Shown here: positions 50,675 through 63,805 of the stretch, piece by piece | How positions within the stretch are numbered: the stretch's first letter is position 1 | Layout: each line of letters begins with the position of its first letter | NCBI GenBank assembly: GCA_920105625.2 | Contig: CAKKTE020000052.1 | Location: forward strand, 1,054,001 to 1,118,000 | Source: Clusia tigrina | Taxonomy: Eukaryota; Arthropoda; Insecta; Diptera; Clusiidae | Direction of reading: 5' to 3' | Length of the DNA: 64,000 nt | The notes under the pieces: generated by a model | The model's database searches: none | What the model was told of the DNA's origin: nothing | What the model saw: only the letters and a program-made list of their open reading frames with translations | Made by a program: the position numbers and the translations under genes

Positions 50675-53600
50675 GTACTCGAGAATCTTGCCCATTTAAG
50701 CTATCGCTCAAAGCTATGCTACCCTTGAGTCCCAAATCAAACACTGATACAACTTCAAATGGCCCCAACTGCTATACGGTACGTCCTACACCTATCAAAG
50801 TTTGCAACATGCAAATGCTTGTAACTTTTTACTGGAGCGTCATAAAACCTTGGAATTTTGTAACAATAAAGTACTCGAGCCTCTTGTCAATTTAAGCTAT
50901 CGCTCGAAGCTATGCTACCCTTGAGTCCCAAATCAAACACTGATAAAACTTCTAATGGCCCTAACTTCTACACAGTGCATCCTATACCTATCAAAGTTTG
51001 AAACATACAAATGCTAGTAACTTTTTACTGAAGCGTCATAAAACCTTGAAATTTTGTAACAATAAAGTACTCGAGCCTCTTGTCAATTTAAGCTATCGCT
51101 CAAAGCTATGCTACCCTTGAATCCCAAAGCAAACACTGATAAAACTTCAAATGGCCCTATCTTCTTTACGGTACGTCCTACACCTATCAAAATTTGCAAC
51201 ATACAAATGCTTGTAACTTTTTACTGGAGCGTCATAAAACCTTGAAATTTTGTAACAATAAAGAACTGGAGCCTCTTGTCAATTTAAGCTATCGCTCAAA
51301 GCTATGCTACCCTTGAGTCCCAAATCAAACACTGATAGAACTTCAAATGGACCTAACTTCTGTACGGTACGTCCTATACCTATCAAAGTTTGCAACATAT
51401 AAATGCTTGTAACTTTTTACAGAAGCGCCATAAAACTTTGAAATTTTGTAACAATAAAGTACTCGAGCCTCTTGTCAATTTAAGCTATCGCTCATAGCTA
51501 TGCTACCCTTGAGTCCGAAATCAAACACTGATAAAACTTCAAATGGCCAAAACTTCTATACGGTGCATCCTACACCTATCAAAGTTTGCAACATACAAAT
51601 GCTTGTAACTTTTTACTGAAGCGCCATAAAACCTTGAAATTTTGTAACAATAAAGTACTCGAGCCTCTTTTCAATTTAAGCTATCGCTCAAAGCTATGCT
51701 ACCCTTGAGTCCCAAATCAAACTCTGAAAAAACTTCCAATGGCCCTAACTTCTATACGGTACGTCCTACACCTATCAAAGATTGCAACATACAAATGCTT
51801 GTAACTTTTTACTGGAGCGTCATAAAACCTTGAAATTTTTATACAATAAAGTATTCGAGCCTCTTGTCAATTTAAGCTATAGCTCAAAGCCATGCTACCC
51901 TTGAGTCCCAAATCAAACACTGATTAAACTTCAAATGGCCCTAACTTCTTTACGGTACATCCTACACCTATCAAAGTTTGCAACATACAAATGCTTGTAA
52001 CTTTTTACTGGAGCGTCATAAAACCTTGAAATTTTGTACCAATAAAGAACTCGAGCCTCTTGTCAATTTAAGCTATCGCTCAAAGCTATGCTACCCTTGA
52101 GTCCCAAATCAAACACTGATGGAACTTCAAATGGACCTAACTTCTATACGGTACGTCCTATACCTATCAAAGTTTGCAACATACAAATGCTTGTAAATTT
52201 TACTGAAGTGCCATAAAACCTTGAAATTTTGTAACAATAAAGTACTCGAGATTCTTGTCAATTTAAGCTATCGCTCAAAGCTATGCTACCCTTGAGTCCC
52301 AAATCAAACACGGAAAAAACTTCCAATGGCCCTAACTTCTATACGGTACGTCCTAAACCCATCAAAGATTGCAACATACAAATGCTTGTAACTTTTTACT
52401 GGAGCGTCATAAAACCTTGAAATTTTGTAACAATTAAGTACTCGAGCCTCTTGTCAGTTTAAGCTATCGCTCAAAGCTATGCTACCCTTAAGTCCCAAAT
52501 CAAACACTGATAAAATTTCAAATGGCCCCAACTGCTATACGGTACGTCCTACACCTATCAAAGTTTGCAACATGCAAATGCTTGTAACTTTTTACTGGAG
52601 CGTCATAAAACCTTGAAATTTTGTAACAATAAAGTACTCGAGCCTCTTGTCAATTTAAGCTCTCGCTCATAGCTATGCTACCCTTGAGTCCCATATCAAA
52701 CACTGATAAAACTTCAAATGGCTCTAACTTCTATACGATACGTCCTACACCTATCAAAGTTTGCAACATACAAATGCTTGTAACTTTTTACTGAAGCGTC
52801 ATAAAACCTTGAAATTTTGTAACAATAAAGTACTCGAGCCTCTTGTCAATTTATGCTATCGCTCGAAGCTATGCTACCCTTGAGTCCCAAATCGAACACT
52901 GATAAAACTTCAAATGGCCCTAACTTCTACACAGTGCATCCTATACCTATCAAAGTTTGCAAGATACAAATACTTGTAACTTTTTACTGAAGCGTCATAA
53001 AACCTTGAAATTTTGTAACAGTAAAGTACTCGAGCCTCTTGTCTATTTAAGATATCTCTCAAAGCTAAGCTACCGTTGAATCCCAAAGCAAACACTGATA
53101 AAACTGCAAATGGCCCTAACTTCTTTACGGTACATCCTACACCTATCAAAGTTTGCAACATACAAATACTTGTAACTTTTTACTGGAGCGTCATAAAACC
53201 TTGAAATTTTGTAACAATAAAGAACTCGAGCCTCTTGTCAATTTAAGCTATCGCTCAAAGCTATGCTACCCTTGAGTCCCAAATAAAACACTGATAGAAC
53301 TTCAAATGGCTCTAACTTCTATACGATACGTCCTATACCTATCAAATTTGCAACATACAAATGCTTGTAACTTTTTATTGAAGCGCCATAAAACCTTGAA
53401 ATTTTGTAACAATAAAGTACTCGAGCCTCTTGTCAATTTAAGCTTTCGCTTAAAGCTATGCTACCCTTGAGTCCCAAATCAAACACTGAAAAAACTTCCA
53501 ATGCCCCTAACTTCTATACGGTACGTCCTACACCTATCAAAGATTGCAACATACAAATGCTTGTAACTTTTTACTGGAGCATTATAGAACCTTGAAATTT

Positions 53601-54592
53601 TGTAACAATAAAGAACTCGAGCCTCTTGTCAATTTAAGCTATCGCTCAAAGCTATGCTACCCTTGAGTCCCAGATCAAACACTGATAGAACTTCAAATGG
53701 ACCTAACTGCTATACGGTACGTCCTATACCTATCAAAGTTTGCAACATACAAATGCTTGTAACTTTTTACTGAAGCGCCATAAAACCTTGAAATTTTGTA
53801 ACAATAAAGTACTCGAGATTCTTGTCAATTTAAGCTATCGCTCAAAGCTATGCTCCCCTTGAGTCCCAAATCAAACACGGAAAAAACTTCCAATGGCCCT
53901 AACTTCTATACGTTACGTCCTACACCTATCAAAAATTGCAACATACAAATGCTTGTAACTTTTTAATGGAGCGTCATAAAACCTTGAAATTTTGTAACAA
54001 TTAAGTACTCGAGCCTCTTGTCAGTTTAAGCTATCGCTCAAAGCTATGCTACCCTTGAGTCCCAAATCAAACACTGATAAAACTTCAAATGGCCCCAACT
54101 GCTATACGGTACATCCTACACCTATCAAAGTTTGCAACTGGCAAATGCTTGTATCTTTTGACTGGAGCGTCATAAAACCTTGAAATTTTGTAACAATAAT
54201 GTACTCGAGCCTCTTGTCAATTTAAGCTCTCGCTCATAGCTATGCTACTCTTGAGTCCCATATCAAACACTGATAAAACTTCAAATGGCTCTAACTTCTA
54301 TACGATACGTCCTACACCTATCAAAGTTTGCAACATACAAATGCTTGTAACTTTTTACTGAAGCGCCATAAAACCTTCAAATTTTGTAACAATAAAGTAC
54401 TCGAGCCTCTTGTCAATTTAAGCTATCGCTCAAAGCTATGCTACCCTTGAGTCCCAAATAAAACACTGAAAAAACTTCCAATGGCCCTAACTTCTATACG
54501 GTACGTCCTACACCTATCAATGATTGCAACATACAAATGCTTGTAACTTTTTACTGGAGCGTTATAGAACCTTGAAATTTTGTAACAATAAA

Positions 54593-57500
54593 GTACTCGA
54601 GTATCTTGCCCATTTAAGCTATCGCTCAAAGCTATGCTACCCTTGAGTCCCAAATCAAACACTGATAAAACTTCAAATGGCCTCAACTGCTATACGGTAT
54701 GTCCTACACCTATCAAAGTTTGCAACATGCAAATGCTTGTAACTTTTTACTGAAGCGTCATAAAACCTTGAAATTTTGTAACAATAAAGTACTCGAGCCT
54801 TTTGTCAATTTAAGCTATCGCTCAAAGCTATGCTACCCTTGAATCCCAAAGCAAACACTGATAAAACTTCAAATGGCCCTAACTTCTTTACGGTACGTCC
54901 TACACCTATCAAAGTTTGCAGCATACAAATGTTTGTAACTTTTTACTGGAGCGTCATAAAACCTTGAAATTTTGTAACAATAAAGAACTCGAGCCTCTTC
55001 TCAATTTAAGCTATCGCTCAAAGCTATGCTACCCTTGAGTCCCAAATCAAATACTGATAGAGCTTCAAATGGACCTAACTTCTATACGGTACGTCCTATA
55101 CCTATCAAAGTTTGCAACATACAAATGCTTGTAACTTTTTACTGAAGCGCCATAAAACCTTGAAATTTTGTAACAATAAAGTACTCGAGCCTCCTGTCAA
55201 TTTAAGCTATCGCTCAAAGCTATGCTACCCTTGAGTCCCAAATCAAACACTGAAAAAACTTCCAATGGCAGTAACTTCTATACGGTACGTCCTACACCTA
55301 TCAAAGTTTGCAACATACAAATGCTTGTAACTTTTTACTGGAGCGCCATAAAACCTCGAAATTTTGTAACAATAAACAACTCGAGCCTCTTGTCAATTTA
55401 AGCTATCGCTCAAAGCTATGCTACCCTTGAGTCCCAAATCAAATACTGATAGAGCTTCAAATGGACGTAACTTCTGTACGGTACGTCCTATACCTATCAA
55501 AGTTTGCAACATACAAATGCTTGTAACTTTTTACTGAAGCGCCATAAAACCTTGAAATTTTGTAACAATAAAGTACTCGAGATTCTTGTCAATTTAAGCT
55601 ATCGCTCAAAGCTATGCTACCCTTGAGACCCAAATCAAACACTGATAAAACTTCAAATGGCCCCAACTGCTATACGGTACGTCCTACACCTATCAAAGTT
55701 GGCAACATGCAAATGGCTGTAACTTTTTACTGGAGCGTCATAAAACCTTGAAATTTTGTAACAATAAAGTACTCGAGCCTCTTGTCAATTTAAGCTCTCG
55801 CTCATAGCTATGCTACCCTTGAGTCCCATATCAAACACTGATAAAACTTCAAATGGCTCTAATTTCTAAACGATACGTCCTACACCTATCAAAGTTTGCA
55901 ACATATAAATGCTTGTAACTTTTTACTGAAGCGTCATAAAACCTTGAAATTTTGTAACAATAAAGTACTCGAGCCTCTTGTCAATTTATGCTATCGCTCG
56001 AAGCTATGCTACCCTTGAGTCCCAAATCAAACACTGATAAAACTTCAAATGGCCCTAACTTCTACACAGTGCATCCTATACCTATCAAAGTTTGCAACAT
56101 ACAAATACTTGTAACTTTTTACTGAAGCGTCATAAAACCTTGAAATTTTGTAACAATAAAGTACTCGAGCCTCTTGTCTATTTAAGATATCTCTCAAAGC
56201 TATGCTACCCTTGAATCCCAAAGCAAACACTGATAAAACTTCAAATGGCCCTAACTTATTTACGGTACGTCCTACACCTATCTAAGTTTGCAACATACAA
56301 ATGCTTGTAACTTTTTACTGGAGCGTCATAAAACCTTGAAATTTTGTAACAATAAAGTACTCGAGCCTCTTGTCAATTTAAGCTATCGCTCATAGCTATG
56401 CTACCCTTGAGTCCCAAATCAAACACGGATTAAACTTCAAATACCACTAACTTCTATACGATACGTCCTACACCTATCAAAGTTTGCAACATACAAATGC
56501 TTGTAACTTTTTACTGGAGCATCATAAAACATTTAAATTTTGTAACAATAAAGTACTCGAGCCTCTTGTCAATTTAAGCTATCGCTCGAAGCTATGCTAC
56601 CCTTGAGTCCCAAATCAAACACTGATAAAACTTCAAATGGCCCTAGCTTCTATACGGTACGTCCTACACCTATCAAAGATTGCAACATACAAATGCTTGT
56701 AACTTTTTACTGGAGCATTATAGAACCTTGAAATTTTGTAACAATAAAGAACTCGAGCCTCTTGTCAATTTAAGCTATCGCTCAAAGCTATGCTACCCTT
56801 GAGTCCCAGATCAAACACTGATAGAACTTCAAATGGACCTAACTGCTATACGGTACGTCCTATACCTATCAAAGTTTGCAACATACAAATGCTTGTAACT
56901 TTTTACTGAAGCGCCATAAAACCTTGAAATTTTGTAACAATAAAGTACTCGAGATTCTTGTCAATTTAAGCTATCGCTCAAAGCTATGCTACCCTTGAGT
57001 CCCAAATCAAACACGGAAAAAACTTCCAATGGCCCTAACTTCTATACGGTACGTCCTACCCCTATCAAATATTGCAACATACAAATGCTTGTAACTTTTT
57101 ACTGGAGCGTCATAAAACCTTGAAATTTTGTAACAATTAAGTACTCGAGCCTCTTGTCAGTTTAAGCTATCGCTCAAAGCTATGCTACCCTTGAGTCCCA
57201 AATCAAACACTGATAAAACTTCAAATGGCCCCAACTGCTATACGGTACGTCCTACACCTATCAAAGTTTGCAACATGCAAATGCTTGTATCTTTTTACTG
57301 GAGCGTCATAAAACCTTGAAATTTTGTAACAATAAAGTACTCGAGCCTCTTGTCAATTTAAGCTCTCGCTCATAGCTATGCTACTCTTGAGTCCCATATC
57401 AAACACTGATAAAACTTCAAATGGCTCTAACTTCTATACGATACGTCCTACACCTATCAAAGTTTGCAACATACAAATGCTTGTAACTTTTTACTGAAGC

Positions 57501-57924
57501 GTCATAAAACCTCGAAATTTTGTAACAATAAAGTACTCGAGCCTCTTGTCAATTTAAGCTATCGCTCAAAGCTATGCTACCCTTGAGTCCCAAATCAAAC
57601 ACTGATAGAACTTCAAATGGCTCTAACTTCTATATGATACGTCCTATACCTATCAAAGTTTGCAACATACAAATGCTTGTAACTTTTTATTGAAGCGCCA
57701 TAAAACCTTGAAATTTTGTAACAATAAAGTACTCGAGCCTCTTGTCAATTTAAGCTATCGCTCAAAGCTATGCTACCCTTGAGTCCCAAATAAAACACTG
57801 AAAAAACTTCCAATGGCCCTAACTTCTATACGGTACGTCCTACACCTATCAATGATTGCAACATACAAATGCTTGTAACTTTTTACTGGAGCGTTATAGA
57901 ACCTTGAAATTTTGTAACAATAAA
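54593..57924 (+). repeat. 17-monomer HOR interval (3332 bp)
   Basis: GTACTCGAGTATCTTGCCC lies at 54593 and 57925, exactly 17 monomers apart. AACAATTAAGTACTCG at about 53998 and 57134 gives 3136 bp (16 monomers), so one monomer was gained or lost between these anchors. The same AATTAAG variant also lies at 52431, 62473 and 63643. Confidence 0.82.
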
Positions 57925-58276
57925 GTACTCGAGTATCTTGCCCAGTTAAGCTATCGCTCAAAGCTATGCTACCCTTGAGTCCCAGATCAAACACTGATAG
58001 AACTTCAAATGGACCTAACTGCTATACGGTACGTCCTATACCTATCAAAGTTTGCAACATACAAATGCTTGTAACTTTTTACTGAAGCGCCATAAAACCT
58101 TGAAATTTTGTAACAATAAAGTACTCGAGATTCTTGTCAATTTAAGCTATCGCTCAAAGCTATGCTACCCTTGAGTCCCAAATCAAACACGGAAAAAACT
58201 TCCAATGGCCCTAACTTCTATACGGTACGTCCTACACCTATCAAAGATTGCAACATACAAATGCTTGTAACTTTTT

Positions 58277-58283
58277 ACTTGAG
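58277..58283. other. Inversion junction, left
   Basis: Forward TTTTTACT meets inverted TTGAGCGATAGC with at most one shared T. Neither side is damaged otherwise. The forward side breaks at monomer position about 80 and the inverted side at about position 155. Confidence 0.9.
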
Positions 58284-58508
58284 CGATAGCTTAAATTGAC
58301 AAGAGGCTCGAGTACTTTATTGTTACAAAATTTCAAGGTTTTATGACGCTTCAGTAAAAAGTTACAAGCATTTGTATGTTTCAAACTTTGATAGGTATAG
58401 GATGCACTGTGTAGAAGTTAGGGCCATTTGAAGTTTTATCAGTGTTTGATTTGGGACTCAAGGGTAGCATAGCTTCGAGCGATAGCTTAAATTGACAAGA
58501 GGCTCGAG

Positions 58509-59880
58509 TACTTTATTGTTACAAAACTTAAATGTTTTATGATGCTCCAGTAAAAAGTTACAAGCATTTGTATGTTGCAAACTTTGATAGGTGTAGGACG
58601 TATCGTATAGAAGTTAGTGGTATTTGAAGTTTAATCAGTGTTTGATTTGGGACTCAAGGGTAGCATAGCTATGAGCGATAGCTTAAATTGACAAGAGGCT
58701 CGAGTACTTTATTGTTACAAAATTTCAAGGTTTTATGACGCTCCAGTAAAAAGTTACAAGCATTTGTATGTTGCAAACTTTGATAGGTGTAGGACGTACC
58801 GTAAATAAGTTAGGGCCATTTGAAGTTTTATCAGTGTTTGCTTTGGGATTCAAGGGTAGCATAGCTTTGAGAGATATCTTAAATAGACAAGAGGCTCGAG
58901 TACTTTATTGTTACAAAATTTCAAGGTTTTATGACGCTTCAGTAAAAAGTTACAAGTATTTGTATGTTGCAAACTTTGATAGGTATAGGATGCACTGTGT
59001 AGAAGTTAGGGCCATTTGAAGTTTTATCAGTGTTTGATTTGGGACTCAAGGGTAGCATAGATTCGAGCGATAGCATAAATTGACAAGAGGCTCGAGTACT
59101 TTATTGTTACAAAATTTCAAGGTTTTATGACGCTTCAGTAAAAAGTTACAAGCATTTGTATGTTGCAAACTTTGATAGGTGTAGGACGTATCGTATAGAA
59201 ATTAGAGCCATTTGAAGTTTTATCAGTGTTTGATATGGGATTAAAGGGTAGCATAGCTATGAGCGAGAGCTTAAATTGACAAGAGGCTCGAGTACTTTAT
59301 TGTTACAAAATTTCAAGGTTTTATGACGCTCCAGTAAAAAGTTACAGCCATTTGCATGTTGCCAACTTTGATAGGTGTAGGACGTACCGTATAGCAGTTG
59401 GGGCCATTTGAAGTTTTATCAGTGTTTGATTTGGGTCTCAAGGGTAGCATAGCTTTGAGCGATAGCTTAAATTGACAAGAATCTCGAGTACTTTATTGTT
59501 ACAAAATTTCAAGGTTTTATGGCGCTTCAGTAAAAAGTTACAAGCATTTGTATGTTGCAAACTTTGATAGGTATAGGACGTACCGTATAGAAGTTAGGTC
59601 CATTTGAAGCTCTATCAGTATTTGATTTGGGACTCAAGGGTAGCATAGCTTTGAGCGATAGCTTAAATTGACAAGAGGCTCGAGTTGTTTATTGTTACAA
59701 AATTTCGAGGTTTTATGGCGCTCCAGTAAAAAGTTACAAGCATTTGTATGTTGCAAACTTTGATAGGTGTAGGACGTACCGTATAGCAGTTAGGGCCATT
59801 GGAAGTTTTTTCAGTGTTTGATTTGGGACTCAAGGGTAGCATAGCTTTGAGCGATAGCTCAAATTGACAGGAGGCTCGAG
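58509..59880 (-). repeat. Seven-monomer duplication within the inversion, copy 1
   Basis: TACTTTATTGTTAC followed by AAAACTTAAATG recurs at 58509 and 59881, and TTAGTGGTATTTG at 58614 and 59986; both offsets are 1372 bp, exactly seven monomers. The copies are almost identical. Confidence 0.9.
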
Positions 59881-61252
59881 TACTTTATTGTTACAAAACT
59901 TAAATGTTTTATGATGCTCCAGTAAAAAGTTACAAGCATTTGTATGTTGCAAACTTTGATAGGTGTAGGACGTATCGTATAGAAGTTAGTGGTATTTGAA
60001 GTTTAATCAGTGTTTGATTTGGGACTCAAGGGTAGCATAGCTATGAGCGATAGCTTAAATTGACAAGAGGCTCGAGTACTTTATTGTTACAAAATTTCAA
60101 GGTTTTATGACGCTCCAGTAAAAAGTTACAAGCATTTGTATGTTGCAAACTTTGATAGGTGTAGGACGTACCGTAAATAAGTTAGGGCCATTTGAAGTTT
60201 TATCAGTGTTTGCTTTGGGATTCAAGGGTAGCATAGCTTTGAGAGATATCTTAAATAGACAAGAGGATCGAGTACTTTATTGTTACAAAATTTCAAGGTT
60301 TTATGACGCTTCAGTAAAAAGTTACAAGTATTTGTATGTTGCAAACTTTGATAGGTATAGGATGCACTGTGTAGAAGTTAGGGCCATTTGAAGTTTTATC
60401 AGTGTTTGATTTGGGACTCAAGGGTAGCATAGATTCGAGCGATAGCATAAATTGACAAGAGGCTCGAGTACTTTATTGTTACAAAATTTCAAGGTTTTAT
60501 GACGCTTCAGTAAAAAGTTACAAGCATTTGTATGTTGCAAACTTTGATAGGTGTAGGACGTATCGTATAGAAATTAGAGCCATTTGAAGTTTTATCAGTG
60601 TTTGATATGGGACTCAAGGGTAGCATAGCTATGAGCGAGAGCTTAAATTGACAAGAGGCTCGAGTACTTTATTGTTACAAAATTTCAAGGTTTTATGACG
60701 CTCCAGTAAAAAGTTACAGCCATTTGCATGTTGCCAACTTTGATAGGTGTAGGACGTACCGTATAGCAGTTGGGGCCATTTGAAGTTTTATCAGTGTTTG
60801 ATTTGGGTCTCAAGGGTAGCATAGCTTTGAGCGATAGCTTAAATTGACAAGAATCTCGAGTACTTTATTGTTACAAAATTTCAAGGTTTTATGGCGCTTC
60901 AGTAAAAAGTTACAAGCATTTGTATGTTGCAAACTTTGATAGGTGTAGGACGTACCGTATAGAAGTTAGGTCCATTTGAAGCTCTATCAGTATTTGATTT
61001 GGGACTCAAGGGTAGCATAGCTTTGAGCGATAGCTTAAATTGACAAGAGGCTCGAGTTGTTTATTGTTACAAAATTTCGAGGTTTTATGGCGCTCCAGTA
61101 AAAAGTTACAAGCATTTGTATGTTGCAAACTTTGATAGGTGTAGGACGTACCGTATAGCAGTTAGGGCCATTGGAAGTTTTTTCAGTGTTTGATTTGGGA
61201 CTCAAGGGTAGCATAGCTTTGAGCGATAGCTTAAATTGACAGGAGGCTCGAG
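59881..61252 (-). repeat. Seven-monomer duplication within the inversion, copy 2
   Basis: Direct tandem copy of 58509-59880. Past 61253 the match stops: AAAATTTCAAGGTTTTATGG here, AAAACTTAAATG at the equivalent point. The single forward counterpart lies at about 55.19-56.56 kb, where no such duplication is present. The duplication is therefore particular to the inverted block. Confidence 0.88.
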
Positions 61253-61610
61253 TACTTTATTGTTACAAAATTTCAAGGTTTTATGGCGCTTCAGTAAAAA
61301 GTTACAAGCATTTGTATGTTGAAAACTTTGATAGGTATAGGACGTACCGTATAGAAGTTAGGTCCATTTGAAGTTCTATCAGTATTTGATTTGGGACTCA
61401 AGGGTAGCATAGCTTTGAGCGATAGCTTAAATTGAGAAGAGGCCCGAGTTCTTTATTGTTACAAAATTTCAAGGTTTTATGACGCTCCAGTAAAAAGTTA
61501 CAAACATTTGTATGCTGCAAACTTTGATAGGTGTATGACGTACCGTAAAGAAGTTAGGGCCATTTGAAGTTTTATCAGTGTTTGCTTTGGGATTCAAGGG
61601 TAGCATAGCT

Positions 61611-61622
61611 TTGAGCCTATCA
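61611..61622. other. Inversion junction, right
   Basis: Inverted TAGCATAGCTTTGAGC is joined to forward CCTATCAAAG with one shared C at 61616. The next forward monomer has private changes (AAACACTTCTAAC, TTTATTGAAGCG). Confidence 0.9.
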
Positions 61623-62577
61623 AAGTTTGCAACATACAAACACTTCTAACTTTTTATTGAAGCGTCATAAAACCTTGAAATTTTGTAACAATAAAGTACT
61701 CGAGCCTCTTGTCTATTTAAGATATCTCTCAAAGCTATGCTACCCTTGAATCCCAAAGCAAACACTGATAAAACTTCAAATGGCCCTAACTTATTTACGG
61801 TACGTCCTACACCTATCAAAGTTTGCAACATACAAATGCTTGTAACTTTTTACTGGAGCGTCATAAAACCTTGAAATTTTGTAACAATAAAGTACTCGAG
61901 CCTCTTGTCAATTTAAGCTATCGCTCATAGCTATGCTACCCTTGAGTCCCAAATCAAACACTGATAGAACTTCAAATGGACCTAACTTCTATACGGTACG
62001 TCCTATACCTATCAAAGTTTGCAACATATAAATGCTTGTAACTTTTTACTGAAGCGCCATAAAACCTTGAAATTTTGTAACAATAAAGTACTCGAGCCCC
62101 TTGTCAATTTAAGATATCGCTCATAGCTATGCTACCCTTGAGTCCCAAATCAAACACTGATAGAACTTCAAATGGACCTAACTTCTATACGGTACGTCCT
62201 ATACCTATCAAAGTTTGCAACATATAAATGCTTGTAACTTTTTACTGAAGCGCCATAAAACCTTGAAATTTTGTAACAATAAAGTACTCGAGACCCTTGT
62301 CAATTTAAGCTATCGCTCAAAGCTATGCTACCCTTGAGTCCCAAATCAAACACGGAAAAAACTTCCAATGGCCCTAACTTCTATACGGTACGTCCTACAC
62401 CCATCAAAGATTGCTACATACAAATGCTTGTAACTTTTTACTGGAGCGTCATAAAACCTTGACATTTTGTAACAATTAAGTACTCGAGCCTCTTGTCAGT
62501 TTAAGCTATCGCTCAAAGCTATGCTACCCTTGACTCCCAAATCAAACACTGATAAAACTTCAAATGGCCCCAACTGC

Positions 62578-62590
62578 TATACGGTCCTAC
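62578..62590 (+). other. 4-bp deletion in the ACGGTACGTCC motif
   Basis: TATACGGTCCTACACC replaces TATACGGTACGTCCTACACC, so two adjacent CpG-containing elements collapse to one. The monomer is 192 bp. The lesion appears unique in the window. Confidence 0.85.
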
Positions 62591-63787
62591 ACCTATCAAA
62601 GTTTGCAACATGCAAATGCTTGTAACTTTTTACTGGAGCGTCATAAAACCTTGAAATTTTGTAACAATAAAGTACTCGAGCCTCTTGTCTATTTAAGATA
62701 TCTCTCAAAGCTAAGCTACCGTTGAATCCCAAAGCAAACACTGATAAAACTGCAAATGGCCCTAACTTCTTTACGGTACGTCCTACACCTATCAAAGTTT
62801 GCAACATACAAATGCTTGTAACTTTTTACTGGAGCGTCATAAAACCTTGAAATTTTGTAACAATAAAGAACTCGAGCCTCTTGTCAATTTAAGCTATCGC
62901 TCAAAGCTATGCTACCCTTGAGTCCCAAATCAAACACTGATAGAACTTCAAATGGCTCTAACTTCTATACGATACGTCCTATACCTATCAAATTTGCAAC
63001 ATACAGATGCTTGTAACTTTTTATTGAAGCGCCATAAAACCTTGAAATTTTGTAACAATAAAGTACTCGAGCCTCTTGTCAATTTAAGCTATCGCTTAAA
63101 GCTATGCTACCCTTGAGTCCCAAATCAAACACTGAAAAAACTTCCAATGCCCCTAACTTCTATACGGTACGTCCTACACCTATCAAAGATTGCAACATAC
63201 AAATGATTGTAACTTTTTACTGGAGCGTTATAGAACCTTGAAATTTTGTAACAATAAAGAACTCGAGCCTCTTGTCAATTTAAGCTATCGCTCAAAGCTA
63301 TGCTACCCTTGAGTCCTAAATCAAATACTGATAGAACTTCAAATGGACCTAACTTCTATACGGTACGTCCTATACCTATCAAAGTTTGCAACATACAAAT
63401 GCTTGTAACTTTTTACTGAAGCGCCATAAAACCTTGAAATTTTGTAACAATAAAGTAGTCTAGATTCTTGTCAATTTAAGCTATCGCTCAAAGCTATGCT
63501 ACCCTTGAGTCCCAAATCAAACACGGAAAAACTTCCAATGGCCCTAACTTCTAAACGGCACGTCCTACACCTATCAAAGATTGCAACATACAAATGCTTG
63601 TAACTTTTTACTGGAGCGTCATAAAACCTTGAAATTTTGTAACAATTAAGTACTCGAGCCTCTTGTCAGTTTAAGCTATCGCTCAAAGCTATGCTACCCT
63701 TGAGTCCCAAATCAAACACTGATAGAACTTCAAATGGACCTAACTTCTATACGGTACGTCCTATACCTATCAAAGTTTGCAACATAT

Positions 63788-63805
63788 AAATGCTATTAAA
63801 GCTAT
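63788..63805 (+). other. Truncated monomer, 80 bp missing
   Basis: ATATAAATGCT is joined to ATTAAAGCTATCTCTCGAAGC. The TGAGTCCCAAA landmarks are at 63711 and 63827, 116 bp apart. The XhoI site and the TTTTTACTGGAGCG region of this monomer are lost. No copy of this junction was seen. Confidence 0.87.

Larger units (their letters stand above)
1..58279 (+). repeat. Forward-oriented satellite tract
   Basis: All monomers in this stretch read in the + direction as defined by CTTCAAATGG. The tract ends abruptly at TTTTTACT, after which the sequence continues as reverse complement. No orientation switch was found earlier in the window. Confidence 0.96.
58280..61616 (-). repeat. Inverted satellite block, about 17 monomers
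   Basis: From 58280 the sequence reads as the reverse complement of the satellite, beginning TTGAGCGATAGCTTAAATTG. It returns to forward orientation at 61616, where TAGCATAGCTTTGAGC joins CCTATCAAAG. The block is about 3337 bp, close to 17 monomers. Read on the minus strand it follows the order of rare variants seen in forward DNA at 54.83-56.57 kb, including AATAAACAACTCGAG, GAGACCCAAATC, TAAGCTCTCGCTCATAGC and AAATACCACTAAC. It was therefore probably copied or flipped from local zone 4 DNA. The two junctions are at different monomer positions. An assembly artefact cannot be excluded from sequence alone. Confidence 0.93.

Noticed and set aside
58280..61616. Inverted block as a transposon with terminal inverted repeats
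   Set aside because: The inverted DNA is ordinary satellite. It has no transposase frame, no terminal repeats of its own and no target-site duplication at the junctions.
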